Positions 1 through 9,708 are shown, counted from the first letter of the stretch. The stretch: 64,000 nucleotides of DNA from Acinetobacter ursingii DSM 16037 = CIP 107286 (GCF_000368825.1 NZ_KB849711.1:219800-283799); one strand, 5' to 3'. The notes: generated by a model from the sequence alone, not told the origin. A program made the numbers and translations.

Positions 1-778
1 GGCAGCCCTGCGTGAAACCCAGAAACGTGCCAAAGCCAATGCCTTAGATATTGTGACTTTAAGTATTTGTAATGTTGCAACATCGTCAATGGTACGTGAA
101 ACAGATCATCACTTATTGACATTGGCTGGCCCTGAAATTGGTGTGGCTTCAACCAAAGCATTTACCACCCAACTTGCCGCTTTAATGCTCTTGATCTTAA
201 AAGTAGGTCAAGTCAAACAACAAATTTCTAGTGAACAGATTGCTGAAATTGCTGCTCAACTTTGGCATTGTCCAAAGGTCATGCTGAATACCTTGCAACA
301 AGATGCTCAGATTTTACGTCTTTCAGAACTTTTTGTTGAAAAACAGCATTGTTTGTTCTTGGGTCGCGGGACACATTATCCGATTGCACTGGAAGGGGCA
401 CTAAAGCTCAAGGAAATTTCTTATATCCATGCCGAAGGTTATGCTGCGGGTGAACTGAAACATGGTCCACTGGCTTTGGTTGATAATGAAATGCCTGTGG
501 TAATTTTAGCGCCAAACGATGACATGCTGGATAAACTCAAATCCAATATGGAAGAAGTTCAAGCTCGTGGCGGTGAACTGTTTGTCTTTGCAGATGAAAA
601 CAGTGGCATTGTGGAAAAAGATCGTCAGCACGTGGTCTATGTTCCAAAGGTTAATGCTTGGCTCGCCCCGATCATTTACAGTATTCCGGTGCAGTTGCTT
701 TCTTATCATGTCGCAGTTCTAAGGGGTACGGATGTTGATCAACCTCGAAATTTAGCAAAATCAGTCACTGTTGAATAA
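1..778 (+). CDS. glmS: Glutamine--fructose-6-phosphate aminotransferase, C-terminal part
   Basis: Partial gene cut by the left edge; the frame is open from base 2. The visible ~258 residues are the isomerase half with its two SIS (sugar isomerase) domains. They include the GRGTHYP...[11 protein letters not shown] and [14 protein letters not shown] blocks that bind fructose-6-phosphate, and end in the conserved [15 protein letters not shown] tail. The N-terminal glutaminase half lies outside. GlmS makes glucosamine-6-phosphate in the cytoplasm for peptidoglycan and LPS. A GTG at 53 could pose as a start but is internal, since homology continues upstream of it. A strong terminator follows about 80 bases after the stop. 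Identification is secure. Confidence 0.97.
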   Translation, partial: AALRETQKRAKANALDIVTLSICNVATSSMVRETDHHLLTLAGPEIGVASTKAFTTQLAALMLLILKVGQVKQQISSEQIAEIAAQLWHCPKVMLNTLQQDAQILRLSELFVEKQHCLFLGRGTHYPIALEGALKLKEISYIHAEGYAAGELKHGPLALVDNEMPVVILAPNDDMLDKLKSNMEEVQARGGELFVFADENSGIVEKDRQHVVYVPKVNAWLAPIIYSIPVQLLSYHVAVLRGTDVDQPRNLAKSVTVE

Positions 779-857
779 TATACATAAAAATCAAATATTT
801 ATATTTATTGGAATATTTTATAAGTATTGAGTAATAAAGTGTAATACTGCATTGCTC

Positions 858-908
858 AAAAAATCCACACCAACTATGCTTTAAGGAGCATGAGGTGTGG
901 ATTTTTTT
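858..908 (+). terminator. Rho-independent terminator of glmS
   Basis: AAAAAATCCACACC (858-871) pairs with GGTGTGGATTTTTT (894-907), and an inner ATGCT/AGCAT stem extends it. The U-tract follows on the plus strand. The rest of 779-1079 is AT-rich, with no gene seen; it must hold the promoter of the AraC-type gene that follows. Confidence 0.9.
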
Positions 909-1079
909 ATAAAATTATCTAAAAATCAAATGATTTAGTGGATAAACAATTTTTTAATACAAATAAAAAAATCCGATCTAATCACATTGCTGGTACTTTA
1001 AAATTAAGGATAGAATCAATAAATAAAACGGTAAAACTGATTATAAGATTAAAACAATAATTTCATTACAGAGGATCAT

Positions 1080-2126
1080 GTGCATACTTTACTAAATACC
1101 AGAGGAGTCAGCAGTGGTCTGACAAATTTAGTGCAGAAATTCTGTGACTTACACTCCATACCGTCCCCGATTACTCGTTTATATGACGTGGATGAGCGAT
1201 TGCCACTGGTAGAGTGGTATCGAATTCTGAATTATTTAAGTCAATATTATAAAAAAGATGATTTGGGGATAGAGCTTGGAAAGTTATGTGAGCCTGCCGA
1301 TATCGGTATTGTGGCTTATCTTGCCATGAATTGTGAAACCTCTGGGCAAATTATTCATTTATTTCAACGCTATCAGCGAATTTGGTATCATATTTCTTTA
1401 GTTTGCATTGAAAATACGGATGATGCATTTTCATTTATTTGGAAAAGCCCTACCTTTGTACAAGCAGGTCAATTTGTTAAAGAAGCACGTTTAGCAAACG
1501 ATGTTGCTTTTGCCATGATGATGACTTTTATCAATAACCTAGTCTATCCTCAGATGTTCCATGCCAAACGAATGGAGTTTAGTGCACCTGCTCCTACGGT
1601 AATTTCTGCGCATGAACGTTTTTTTGCTTGTCCTGTCATCTTCGATTGTTCCCTCAACACTGTCTCTTATACACACCAGATGCTCGACTTAACGGTCAAT
1701 GCGGGCTATTCAGACCATATGCTGAAACGCATATTGGAAAAAAATGCCAATTATCTACTCACCAAATACCCTGAAAATATTTCATTTAATGAATTGGTCT
1801 ATCGGAATATTGTAGCCGCCATTCAAAAAAATAGAGTTGATATTCAATATGTTGCTAATCAAATGGGGATTTCTCCTCGTTTATTACAGTACCGACTTAA
1901 ACTTCATGGCACGACCTTCTCGGATAAACTTAATAAGATCAGAAAAACACTTGCATTACAGTATCTTGAGGATGACTCATTAAGTATTAATGAAATTTCT
2001 GCGCTTCTGGCTTATCGAGAACAGACCTCATTTAATCGTGCCTTTAAGTCTTGGACAGGTATGAGTCCTTTGCAATGGCGCGCAGAACATCAAATACAAG
2101 AGAGCAAATTTGCTTTTCATGTGTAA
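1080..2126 (+). CDS. AraC-family transcriptional regulator (arabinose-binding-like domain)
   Basis: A 348-residue cytoplasmic DNA-binding protein. Residues ~20-210 fit the Arabinose_bd-type N-terminal domain seen in OruR/ArgR-like AraC regulators. Residues ~240-335 form the AraC double helix-turn-helix, with QYVANQMGISPRLLQYRL and the family signature AYREQTSFNRAFKSWTGMSP. The start is GTG at 1080, with GAGGA a few bases upstream; the ATG at 1078 is out of frame and stops at once. It is a paralogue of the next gene, and the two converge with abutting stop codons. Position beside a pilus cluster suggests, but does not prove, that it controls pilus expression. The effector is unknown. Confidence 0.9.
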   Translation: MHTLLNTRGVSSGLTNLVQKFCDLHSIPSPITRLYDVDERLPLVEWYRILNYLSQYYKKDDLGIELGKLCEPADIGIVAYLAMNCETSGQIIHLFQRYQRIWYHISLVCIENTDDAFSFIWKSPTFVQAGQFVKEARLANDVAFAMMMTFINNLVYPQMFHAKRMEFSAPAPTVISAHERFFACPVIFDCSLNTVSYTHQMLDLTVNAGYSDHMLKRILEKNANYLLTKYPENISFNELVYRNIVAAIQKNRVDIQYVANQMGISPRLLQYRLKLHGTTFSDKLNKIRKTLALQYLEDDSLSINEISALLAYREQTSFNRAFKSWTGMSPLQWRAEHQIQESKFAFHV

Positions 2127-3170
2127 CTAAACCATGAGATTCCACGGATTATCCTGTTCTTCAAAAAACTCATCCAAAATTACCCGTCGATATTGTAGTG
2201 GACTCATGCCCGTCCAGTTTTTGAATGAACGATTAAACGAGGTTTGTTCCTGATAGGAAAGCAAAAGTGAAATATCCAGGATACTTAGACTCGGATCTGC
2301 AAGATATCCAATTGCCAGCTCTTTACGCACCTGATTCAACCGTTGCTTAAAAGTATAACCCTGTTGTTTAAGCTTATATTGGAACATACGAGAGGTATAA
2401 CCCAATTGTTGTGCCACATATTCGATAGAAATTTTGCCTTGGTGCACTGCATAGATAATGGCACGTTGTACCACTTCATCAAAAGAATTACATTCTGGTA
2501 ACTCTTGTAATAATATGTCTGCCTGCTGGATCAAGATCTGATTTAACACAGGATCTGCACTGGGTACCGTCAGATTTAAATTACTCAACGGAAAATACAT
2601 ATTGGTCTTGTTGTGACTAAACTCGACAGGACAATTAAAATAGCTTTCATAGAGCTGTGGATTTTTTGGGCTAGCCGAAACAAACTCGATACGATTTATT
2701 GCAATCCTGTTTGGATAAATCAATTGATTAACCAAATTAAAAAATATGGCAATCATGGTTTCATCGGCCACTGCTCCCGCCTTGAAGTATGGATCAAATT
2801 CCCAACTAATGATCAGCTCATTATCATGGCATTTGACCGAAACATCCATAAAATCATAGCTTAAGCGCTGAAACTGTAAAAATGAGGATAAGGCTTGCGT
2901 CAGATTGTCACTGCTAAGCCCAATATAAGCCATAATCCCCAAATGTTCAGGTTTGACCAGTTCTGCGATTTTCAATCCCAAAGCAGGAACGGGATATTGT
3001 TGTTCAATATAATTTAACAAAAATAGCCACTCAGAAAAAGGAACTCGCTCGTTAAGCGCGTAATCCTTAACACGATCAGGGAGGGTCAAATCGTGTTGAT
3101 CACAAAACAGTTCCAGTAAACGCATTAAGTTACTGCTAACCGATTTAATATGATAGAAAGTTCGTTGCAT
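2127..3170 (-). CDS. AraC-family transcriptional regulator, paralogue of the preceding gene
   Basis: About 347 residues with the same layout as its neighbour: an Arabinose_bd-like N-terminal domain, then an AraC HTH pair (SIEYVAQQLGYTSRMFQYKL, SYQEQTSFNRSFKNWTGMSP). The start is ambiguous: TTG at 3182 or ATG at 3170. Neither has a good ribosome-binding site; 3170 is chosen because it aligns with the N-terminus of the paralogue (both reach VSS within about ten residues). It is the last gene on the minus strand after the pilus genes, 75 bases beyond the second chaperone, so it may be co-transcribed with them and act as their regulator. That role is inference from position. Confidence 0.88.
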   Translation of the reverse strand: MQRTFYHIKSVSSNLMRLLELFCDQHDLTLPDRVKDYALNERVPFSEWLFLLNYIEQQYPVPALGLKIAELVKPEHLGIMAYIGLSSDNLTQALSSFLQFQRLSYDFMDVSVKCHDNELIISWEFDPYFKAGAVADETMIAIFFNLVNQLIYPNRIAINRIEFVSASPKNPQLYESYFNCPVEFSHNKTNMYFPLSNLNLTVPSADPVLNQILIQQADILLQELPECNSFDEVVQRAIIYAVHQGKISIEYVAQQLGYTSRMFQYKLKQQGYTFKQRLNQVRKELAIGYLADPSLSILDISLLLSYQEQTSFNRSFKNWTGMSPLQYRRVILDEFFEEQDNPWNLMV

Positions 3171-3209
3171 GGATGGATTCAACCATATCTATAAATATAA
3201 TTAGGGAGA

Positions 3210-3228
3210 CTCCTGTCAAAAACAGGAG
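3210..3228 (-). other. Stem-loop between second chaperone and araC-type gene
   Basis: CTCCTGT/ACAGGAG with a five-base loop lies between the promoter-distal pilus chaperone and the regulator. There is no U-tract on either strand, so it is more likely a processing or stabilising hairpin than a full terminator. Confidence 0.45.
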
Positions 3229-3244
3229 CTGATTCACTCAACAA

Positions 3245-3988
3245 TTAAGGTTGAATAAAAGAAATATTTTTTTCAAAATCGTGTTGGTTACCAAAATCAT
3301 CAATCAGACTAAAATTGAGCTGATACTGATCAGCCTTAGGCAGAGTCCCATTGAACTGATACTGTCGTTGTGATTTGGGATAGCTCATCATGTCTGTTTC
3401 CGCATTTGTCTCAATCATTTGTTTTTGATAGCTCAATTGAATATTGACCATCGAAGCATGATAAGCAGTTGGGTTATCACATATTAATTTCCAATGATCT
3501 TGCTCGACTTGCACGGAGAAATTGAGCTGTTTGGCAATGTCAGATAGTTCAAATTTTTTCAGGCTTTTCGGGCGATAAAAAATCTTGAGCTGAGTATTCA
3601 TCGCCAGACTAATATAAGCATCTTGCTGATCAGGTTGTGGAATCGCTGGAATTTCATATAGATTGAGCCAATAGACTGATTCACGATCTTTAGGAAGTAT
3701 TTGTCCGTTATAGACCACTCTTAAACTTTGCAGACCACGTGCAGCCATTTTAGAAACAGGCGGCAAAGTGATAAATGGAATTTCAGCGTGATCTGGACTC
3801 CCCTGTCCTTGATCAACCCATGTTTGCAAAATCACAGGATAATCATTGACATTGGCAAGCATTAAGCTTCTTTCACGCTGACCTTCTTCAAACAGTAGTC
3901 GTGTTTTTGCCGCAAGAATACCTGCACTGACTGAATTAGCCGTAAGCAGACCTGTTAGGCTGAGGAGAAATATTGCTTTTAACTTCAT
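3245..3988 (-). CDS. Periplasmic pilus chaperone (PapD family), promoter-distal
   Basis: A 247-residue PapD-like chaperone with a cleavable signal peptide (cut near NSVSA-GI). The N-terminal Ig-like domain carries the conserved Arg of the G1-type motif (AKTRLLFEEG), and the F-Y-R-P-K motif (FYRPKSLKK) supplies the Lys that anchors pilin C-termini. It folds subunits in the periplasm and hands them to the usher. Its start overlaps the stop of the tip gene by one base (TAATG), so it is translationally coupled. It differs from the other chaperone of the cluster (7894-8634), so one may serve the tip adhesin and the other the major pilins; that split is inference. Confidence 0.93.
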   Translation of the reverse strand: MKLKAIFLLSLTGLLTANSVSAGILAAKTRLLFEEGQRERSLMLANVNDYPVILQTWVDQGQGSPDHAEIPFITLPPVSKMAARGLQSLRVVYNGQILPKDRESVYWLNLYEIPAIPQPDQQDAYISLAMNTQLKIFYRPKSLKKFELSDIAKQLNFSVQVEQDHWKLICDNPTAYHASMVNIQLSYQKQMIETNAETDMMSYPKSQRQYQFNGTLPKADQYQLNFSLIDDFGNQHDFEKNISFIQP

Positions 3989-5268
3989 TATTGCACCTTC
4001 ACCAACACATAGGCCGTGGCATGGACTTTTCCAGCCTCGACAGTTTGACCATCGAGTTTCTTTAAGATCGCAGTGTAATTTTGCAAATAATGGGTATAGC
4101 CTGCTTCGGTAGAGCCTTTTGCCGTTGCACCGTCTTTAAATGGATACCAACCTGCATTGGCACCATTGCCTGATATACCGGGTTGCCCAACAAAATTCAT
4201 ATCAGTGCCAGTACTGCTATTGCGTAGAAAAATACCAACACCTTTGGCAATGCCATTGGTGCCATATTGATCAGAGAGCAGTGCTTTCACACCATTTTGC
4301 GCATTCACCAAACCTAGTTTCTGGGCGGCGGTATAAGCCCCTTCAGATGCTTGTATACCCATTGCTGTTTGCTTACTTGCTACACCAGACACAGCCTGAT
4401 TCGAACATTCAATCGAGACATTAAACTGAGCTTGCGTAGATTTCCCCTGATTTAAAGTTTCAACAGTCATCGTATCAAACAGCACTAACGGCGTTGCATT
4501 TCGTGCTACGCAAGTGGGTTCATTGTAGAGAGTTGCTGTGCGCATACCATAACCGATTCCATTTGCGGGCCAAAAATCGAATTTGGTTTCAGAGTTTTCT
4601 CCTATTTCATCACTATTTAAATTTGGACCTTTGAGCTGGATATAAGCATTTGGTTGCAGACAAGTATAGGTACCCGAGGCAATCGTTCCACTGGTTCCCG
4701 CACCACAATAGTTATTTAATCCTGCACTAGGGATCTGGCTAATTCGATATAGCTCAGCGGATAGAATTGGAATATCCTGCAAACGAATCTGGATTTTATT
4801 ACCGACAGTGACATAGTTTCGAACAGGAAGCGGTTGCCAAAATTTAGTGAGTACAACCCCATCCATCGTCTGTTTAATCCCGACATAACGAAAAAAAGTT
4901 GCATAGACATTTGGCATTCCATCTTGGGCGCCCAAATCCCAATATCCCCCCACACGATCATCACCATTGGTCGCAACCAAAAATTGAATATTCGGCAAAT
5001 CTGCAACATCACACTCCCATACCACTGAGGATGGAGAAGTGCCCCCTTTGTAATTAGAAGCAGGAACGGTTGTGCGAGCTAAGAGAGTTCCAACGGGCTG
5101 TAAATAGGTGCTGGTTAGATTTATCACACCAAATTGTATAAGGGCACTATTACCATCGTAAGCCGCTGTTCCTGATAACTCATTCGTACATCTCGCATAA
5201 GCAGATACCGTATAGCATCCCATCATGAATATTAGGATTTGAAGTAACCAAAACTTTAATGTTTTCAT
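3988..5268 (-). CDS. Pilus tip adhesin, two-domain fimbrial protein
   Basis: 426 residues with signal peptide (MKTLKFWLL...VSAYA). The N-terminal part (~30-260) has several cysteines and looks like a receptor-binding domain. The C-terminal part (~265-426) is pilin-like, opening with CVARNATPLVL and ending in a beta-strand VHATAYVLVKVQ suitable for donor-strand exchange. Its size, roughly twice a pilin, and its position after the usher fit a FimH/MrkD-type tip adhesin. The ATG at 5268 is chosen: its ATGA overlaps the usher stop and GGAG lies eight bases upstream. A longer reading from 5289 would begin inside the usher tail. Ligand unknown. Confidence 0.85.
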   Translation of the reverse strand: MKTLKFWLLQILIFMMGCYTVSAYARCTNELSGTAAYDGNSALIQFGVINLTSTYLQPVGTLLARTTVPASNYKGGTSPSSVVWECDVADLPNIQFLVATNGDDRVGGYWDLGAQDGMPNVYATFFRYVGIKQTMDGVVLTKFWQPLPVRNYVTVGNKIQIRLQDIPILSAELYRISQIPSAGLNNYCGAGTSGTIASGTYTCLQPNAYIQLKGPNLNSDEIGENSETKFDFWPANGIGYGMRTATLYNEPTCVARNATPLVLFDTMTVETLNQGKSTQAQFNVSIECSNQAVSGVASKQTAMGIQASEGAYTAAQKLGLVNAQNGVKALLSDQYGTNGIAKGVGIFLRNSSTGTDMNFVGQPGISGNGANAGWYPFKDGATAKGSTEAGYTHYLQNYTAILKKLDGQTVEAGKVHATAYVLVKVQ

Positions 5269-7880
5269 TTTGCTTGCTCCATTTGACAAGTTTGCTCAAA
5301 ACGAATCAAAGGTTGCTTGATGGCTTCATCATCAATATGATAAGCAACATGACATTGTTGATCATTTTGCTCTCCCCATTGCACTTTCAAGCGTCCCTGA
5401 CGATTTTCAGCACGGACATAAAGCTGCCCACTTTGACCCACCATTCCAATGATATTGCCTTGCTCATCCACCACTTCTGCACCTAAAGGCACATATTCTT
5501 TTTGATCATTGTCCAGTCTTGCCTGTATCAATAACGGATAACCTGAACGGGTTTTAAATTTGATTTTAATCGCAGCTCCCGCATAAGGTGCGACTTGCTG
5601 TTCACTACTTTCTATTTCTACTTGCTCAGAAATCCCTTGCGGATCTAATGCAATTGTATTGTATTGATACGCAGTGATGGCTGGCACCAATGCATAGCCT
5701 GACTTATTAATGGTTGCCCCTTGTCCATTATAGACACGCGCCCCTTCAGCACCTTTAGCTTCAACCAAAGCAAAAGTCTCACCCAAATATGGACCTAGAG
5801 TCATGCCGCCACTATGAATTGCCACAGCTCCCTGCGCATTGGCTGATGCTTGCCAAAAATTCTCTCCTGTCGATGCACTCATGCCCGCAGTCAAATTAGA
5901 GAAGCGTTTATTTAAATTAGCATTCCATGTGGTAGCATTCATCTCTTCATCACGACTCACGCCTAAGGCATAATTAATCGACTGATCCTGAGTCAAAGTA
6001 CCTGAAAGCATGGCCTGATAATTATCAGACTGCTGTGAACCATGTGAATAAGAAAGATCCAGATAAGGGGAACGACTTTTATTTTTTCCACTCAATGGTA
6101 GACTCACAGAGAGGCTGAGTGTGGTGTCCGCTTTATTATTCTGATTAGAGTCTGATGAGATGATTTGCTGACCTGATTGATCTACAAATTGATAATATGC
6201 ATTTTCCTGACGAATAAGAGACACGTTCATAGAAATGCCATTTTTAAAGGATTTGTTATAGCCAATCTGAGTCTGAACATCTCGATCACGCCCATCACGA
6301 TAATCCTGCATAGAGCCTGATACGAACACAATGCCATAATCCCCCAGACTTTGGTTCAGGGTCAGTTCGACTCTTGATCGTTGTAAATAACTGGAGGATT
6401 GCCATGTGCCACCATTTTTCAAGGCATCACGCACCCCAATCACATCGCCTAAATCACGATAACCTTCGGTAGAATAACGATAACCTGCTAATGAAATATT
6501 GGTATTGGTTGGCTGAATCGTCTTACTGTACGTTAGGCTTGCAAGCCAGCCATCGGTACTGCCCAAAGTATCCAAATCAGCATGTGAATAGGTCAAGTTG
6601 GAACCAAAAGCCCCCAAGAAAGAAGCATAAGTTCCACCCAATAGGATCGCTTGATAACCATCTGCAACCCTTAAACCGGTATTCAGGGTAATCGCATTAC
6701 TCAGGCCTCGTTGGTAGGTTACATTGGAAAAGTAAGTGTCTTCTCCAATGTCGCGCGTACGACCCAAATCAAAATTATAACGATAAGAACCTGCACGTAA
6801 TGACTCAGGAACGGCTGAAAATGGCACTCTAAATTGACTAATCGTTCCATCTGCCTCATAGACCAAAACGGTCAAGTCGCCATTGTAATTGGTCGGATAT
6901 AAATCTGTAATTTTAAACGCGCCGGGTGCCACAGAAGTTTGATAAATTTCTCGACCATTTTGCTGTACAGAAACTTTCGCGTTGGTTCTGGCAACGCCTT
7001 GAATCATCGGAGCATAACCACGTATGGATTCGGGTAACATACGATCATCTGAGGCAATATTGATCCCATTAAAACTTAAACCTGAGAAAAATTGACCTGA
7101 TGTATAAACTTGACCAATAGTGGCTTGACCACGAATTGCGGGTAATGCCCGCATCACATAGCTACGAATGTTATTCCAGTCTGTTCCCTGTCCTTTGTTA
7201 TAGCTCAGACTAGATTGTTGTCGATATTGCCACTTACCAAAATTGATTCCACCCGTCACTGACAAATAGGCTGCATCCTGATTTAGACGTCCCACATCAG
7301 TTTCATAGGAGTTATAGTAATAATTGGCAATATAATTTATAAAGCCAATGCTGCTGCCCGCATTCCATTCTTTCGGATTTACATAGCCTCTTGGCACATA
7401 ACGTAATTCACTTTGTGGAATGGTCAGATTAAGACGCAAATTGCTAAAGTCCAGATAAAGCTGACTACCTTTGACCTGTTGCGATAAAAAAAAGCATTGT
7501 TGTTGAGCACTCAGTTGGCTAGCGGTCTGAACATATGAATCCAGTAACCCAATACTTTTGAGCATTTCAGGCTGAAAACAAGGCTGTACATCGCTGGAAT
7601 CATCTTTAAACTCAAGCTGCATACGTTCAACAAAATGGCCATTCACATATACATCGACTTTATACTGCCCAGCCAAAACACTTTGCTTTTGACTCAAACG
7701 TTGCATCAAACCTGACTGATTAACGGATTGACCACGAAATAACGCACTATCAAAGACATAATCATCACTCGATGAAACCTCATCGGTTTCAGCTTCAGCA
7801 GCATAGAGCTGTGCCATGACCGCACTTCCGACCACACACATAGACAAAATTAAGCAAGGTTTAAAATAGTCAGCGTACAT
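5265..7880 (-). CDS. Outer-membrane fimbrial usher (PapC/FimD family)
   Basis: 871 residues, the usual length for a classical usher. After a signal peptide come the periplasmic N-terminal domain that docks chaperone-subunit complexes (FDSALFRGQSV...), a 24-strand barrel interrupted by a plug domain, and two C-terminal domains. A Cys843/Cys865 pair near the end fits the conserved C-terminal disulphide. The sequence includes usher hallmarks such as PRGYVNPKEWNAG and FSGLSFNGINIASDDRMLP. It secretes and orders subunits across the outer membrane. GAGGGGAG precedes the ATG. Upstream is the chaperone (13-base gap); downstream the tip gene overlaps by four bases. Confidence 0.97.
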   Translation of the reverse strand: MYADYFKPCLILSMCVVGSAVMAQLYAAEAETDEVSSSDDYVFDSALFRGQSVNQSGLMQRLSQKQSVLAGQYKVDVYVNGHFVERMQLEFKDDSSDVQPCFQPEMLKSIGLLDSYVQTASQLSAQQQCFFLSQQVKGSQLYLDFSNLRLNLTIPQSELRYVPRGYVNPKEWNAGSSIGFINYIANYYYNSYETDVGRLNQDAAYLSVTGGINFGKWQYRQQSSLSYNKGQGTDWNNIRSYVMRALPAIRGQATIGQVYTSGQFFSGLSFNGINIASDDRMLPESIRGYAPMIQGVARTNAKVSVQQNGREIYQTSVAPGAFKITDLYPTNYNGDLTVLVYEADGTISQFRVPFSAVPESLRAGSYRYNFDLGRTRDIGEDTYFSNVTYQRGLSNAITLNTGLRVADGYQAILLGGTYASFLGAFGSNLTYSHADLDTLGSTDGWLASLTYSKTIQPTNTNISLAGYRYSTEGYRDLGDVIGVRDALKNGGTWQSSSYLQRSRVELTLNQSLGDYGIVFVSGSMQDYRDGRDRDVQTQIGYNKSFKNGISMNVSLIRQENAYYQFVDQSGQQIISSDSNQNNKADTTLSLSVSLPLSGKNKSRSPYLDLSYSHGSQQSDNYQAMLSGTLTQDQSINYALGVSRDEEMNATTWNANLNKRFSNLTAGMSASTGENFWQASANAQGAVAIHSGGMTLGPYLGETFALVEAKGAEGARVYNGQGATINKSGYALVPAITAYQYNTIALDPQGISEQVEIESSEQQVAPYAGAAIKIKFKTRSGYPLLIQARLDNDQKEYVPLGAEVVDEQGNIIGMVGQSGQLYVRAENRQGRLKVQWGEQNDQQCHVAYHIDDEAIKQPLIRFEQTCQMEQAK

Positions 7881-7893
7881 CAGTCTCCCCTCT

Positions 7894-8634
7894 TTAGGGA
7901 CTTAGAGATGCTTCATGAATGACGGTTGCACCATAATCATTAACCAGAGTGACTTTAACTTTGGCTGCTTTTGCGGCTGCTTCAGAAATATTGGCTGCCC
8001 AATTTACTGTGCTATTGGGGGCAATAATCTGATTACGATTTACCACGAGCTGATTTTGAGAAGTCAGTAAACGGACTTCTTGTATATTGGCAAAATATGC
8101 AGTCGGGTTAGTAACACTCAACTGTTTACTTTGCGAATTAAATTTAAATCTAAGTTTTTCAATGGTCTGTGCTGAATTTCCTACTAAATTTTTAGGCCGA
8201 TAAAACACTTTAATCCGATTTTTGAAGACTACCATCAAACGGTTATTGTCCATTTCCTGTTTTTTTGAAGCAGGATATTGCACAAAATTTAGGTAATACA
8301 AAGACTCTTTATCTTGAGCAACCTGATCCGCACCAGTAAAACGTACACGAACTGTTTGACCCACATTGGGTTCCATACGGAAAATTTGTGGGCTAACGAC
8401 AAACGGGGCTTTACTTGTTTCAAGTGTTGAATTTTCGTCACCATCATCAAGCCAGATCTGTACCAAAGCAGGTACACTATCGACATTTTGTAAATGAATA
8501 GTTTTTTCATTTTGACCATCGGCCAAAATCACACGAGTTCCTGTTAAGACCACACCAGCAAATGACGTGTTCAACATCAATGAACTCATGACGATCAAAC
8601 CGATTTTCGACATGTGACCAGATATATTGACCAT
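7894..8634 (-). CDS. Periplasmic pilus chaperone (PapD family), promoter-proximal
   Basis: A 246-residue PapD-like chaperone: signal peptide, then TGTRVILADGQNEKTI with the conserved Arg, and FYRPKNLVG with the subunit-anchoring Lys. The ATG at 8634 is preferred over a GTG at 8649 because GGAGGG sits five bases before it. A still shorter start at 8613 also leaves a usable signal peptide. It lies between the second pilin and the usher in the usual pilin-chaperone-usher-tip order. Similarity to the distal chaperone is evident but moderate, so the two are not a recent duplication, unlike the pilins. Confidence 0.93.
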   Translation of the reverse strand: MVNISGHMSKIGLIVMSSLMLNTSFAGVVLTGTRVILADGQNEKTIHLQNVDSVPALVQIWLDDGDENSTLETSKAPFVVSPQIFRMEPNVGQTVRVRFTGADQVAQDKESLYYLNFVQYPASKKQEMDNNRLMVVFKNRIKVFYRPKNLVGNSAQTIEKLRFKFNSQSKQLSVTNPTAYFANIQEVRLLTSQNQLVVNRNQIIAPNSTVNWAANISEAAAKAAKVKVTLVNDYGATVIHEASLSP

Positions 8635-8676
8635 ACGACCCTCCACCACCTATTCTGATATTATTGTTATTGCCCG

Positions 8677-8699
8677 ATCTGCCATTTGCATGGCAAATC
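8677..8699 (-). other. Stem-loop after the second pilin gene
   Basis: TGCCAT (8680-8685) pairs with ATGGCA (8690-8695), and GAT/ATC extends the stem across one mismatch. It has no U-tract. In many pilus operons a hairpin here lets abundant pilin mRNA accumulate over downstream chaperone-usher message; the same role is inferred here. Confidence 0.5.
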
Positions 8700-8718
8700 A
8701 GGACTTATGATTATTCTA

Positions 8719-9261
8719 TTATTGGTAGCTTAGCGTATATTCAACAACCGCTGTTACTGCTCCAGCTGTTGCAGCTCCGCCTTCAGCAATATATTGCGCA
8801 CCAAACTGATGATTCGCTGTGGTCTCACTCGCCTTAAGCTCTAAACCCGCCACTGTGGTTACACCATTTAAAATCACTGGAGTTGTACCCGCAGCATCAG
8901 ACGTCAACTGAATAGCAACGTTACCCGCTGGACTAGTCACAGCAACATTGCCTAGGTTACCACCAGCTGTGACTGAATGACCTAAAAATTTAGTGCCAAT
9001 TTGAGTATCTACACCAGCTGTTGCACAACCTTTAACAGCTATCGTAAATGGAGTCAAGCCTGCTTTTGCACCAGCAGATGCCAAACTAGACTCTGGAACA
9101 GTTGGCAATAATACGGTGGCATTTTCTTGACCATTCACTTCCGCTTCACAAGTTTGAGCAGATACTTCACCTTCAAAGGTGATGGTTGGAGCAGCATTTG
9201 CCAACGCTGGAAGCATGAGTCCAGCCGCTAACATCAGCATAATACTTTTAGTCAATTTCAT
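8719..9261 (-). CDS. Major pilin subunit, copy A
   Basis: 180 residues: signal peptide MKLTKSIMLML...ALANA, then a mature pilin that begins APTITFEGEVSAQTC. It has two cysteines for the pilin disulphide (SAQTC and KGCATAG), an N-terminal donor-strand segment, and the terminal AVVEYTLSYQ with penultimate-Tyr-type beta-zipper. Three ATGs stand in a row at 9267, 9264 and 9261; spacing from GAGGAG favours the last. An upstream extension to 9327 is leader DNA, not coding. It is about 84% identical to copy B at 9751-10293, and the upstream DNA is duplicated too. It leads the chaperone-usher-tip genes. Confidence 0.95.
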   Translation of the reverse strand: MKLTKSIMLMLAAGLMLPALANAAPTITFEGEVSAQTCEAEVNGQENATVLLPTVPESSLASAGAKAGLTPFTIAVKGCATAGVDTQIGTKFLGHSVTAGGNLGNVAVTSPAGNVAIQLTSDAAGTTPVILNGVTTVAGLELKASETTANHQFGAQYIAEGGAATAGAVTAVVEYTLSYQ

Positions 9262-9405
9262 CATCATCTCCTCAATATCAAAATCACCTGACTTGGATAA
9301 ACATGTTGGAAATGTGAGATAAATCACCTTTTTTCCAACTATTCTATTGTTAATTATTTTATGTAGCTTTTCTTAGCAATTTCTGCATAAAAAGTTTTCA
9401 TTACA
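8719..9405 (-). repeat. Direct duplication, copy A (pilin gene plus 144-base leader)
   Basis: Pilin copy A and its upstream DNA match copy B (9751-10435) in the same orientation. The outermost 36 bases (9370-9405) match 10400-10435 at 34 positions, at nearly the same distance from the start codon (144 versus 142 bases). This outer block probably carries the promoter. Confidence 0.85.
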
Positions 9406-9708
9406 TGCAAAAGTCTTATAAAAATATGGCTTTAATTTTAAAAATAAATTTTAATAAGTCCTTTTAAATCATACATATTTATATTTATCGTTTTTTCTCT
9501 ATATTTTATAATGTGTTATAAAGATTTGAATTGTATATTTCAGTTTGATGAGTAAGATCAAATAAAAATGAAAGATTTAATTATTTTTTCTAACAAGTAA
9601 ATGAGTAAAAACTGATTTTAATTTTTATAAAATAAATGAAACTTCAAATTTTTTATACTGTGTTTTGAGAGATCCTGTTGAACTTTGCATCTTTTCAAAT
9701 TTTAAAAA

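Noticed and set aside
1078..1095. ATG at 1078 as the start of the first AraC gene
   Set aside because: Out of frame; it meets a stop after five codons. GTG at 1080 is in frame.
9262..9327. N-terminal extension of pilin copy A (and likewise copy B to 10383)
   Set aside because: Ribosome-binding sites and signal peptides start at the internal ATGs; the extension is duplicated leader DNA.
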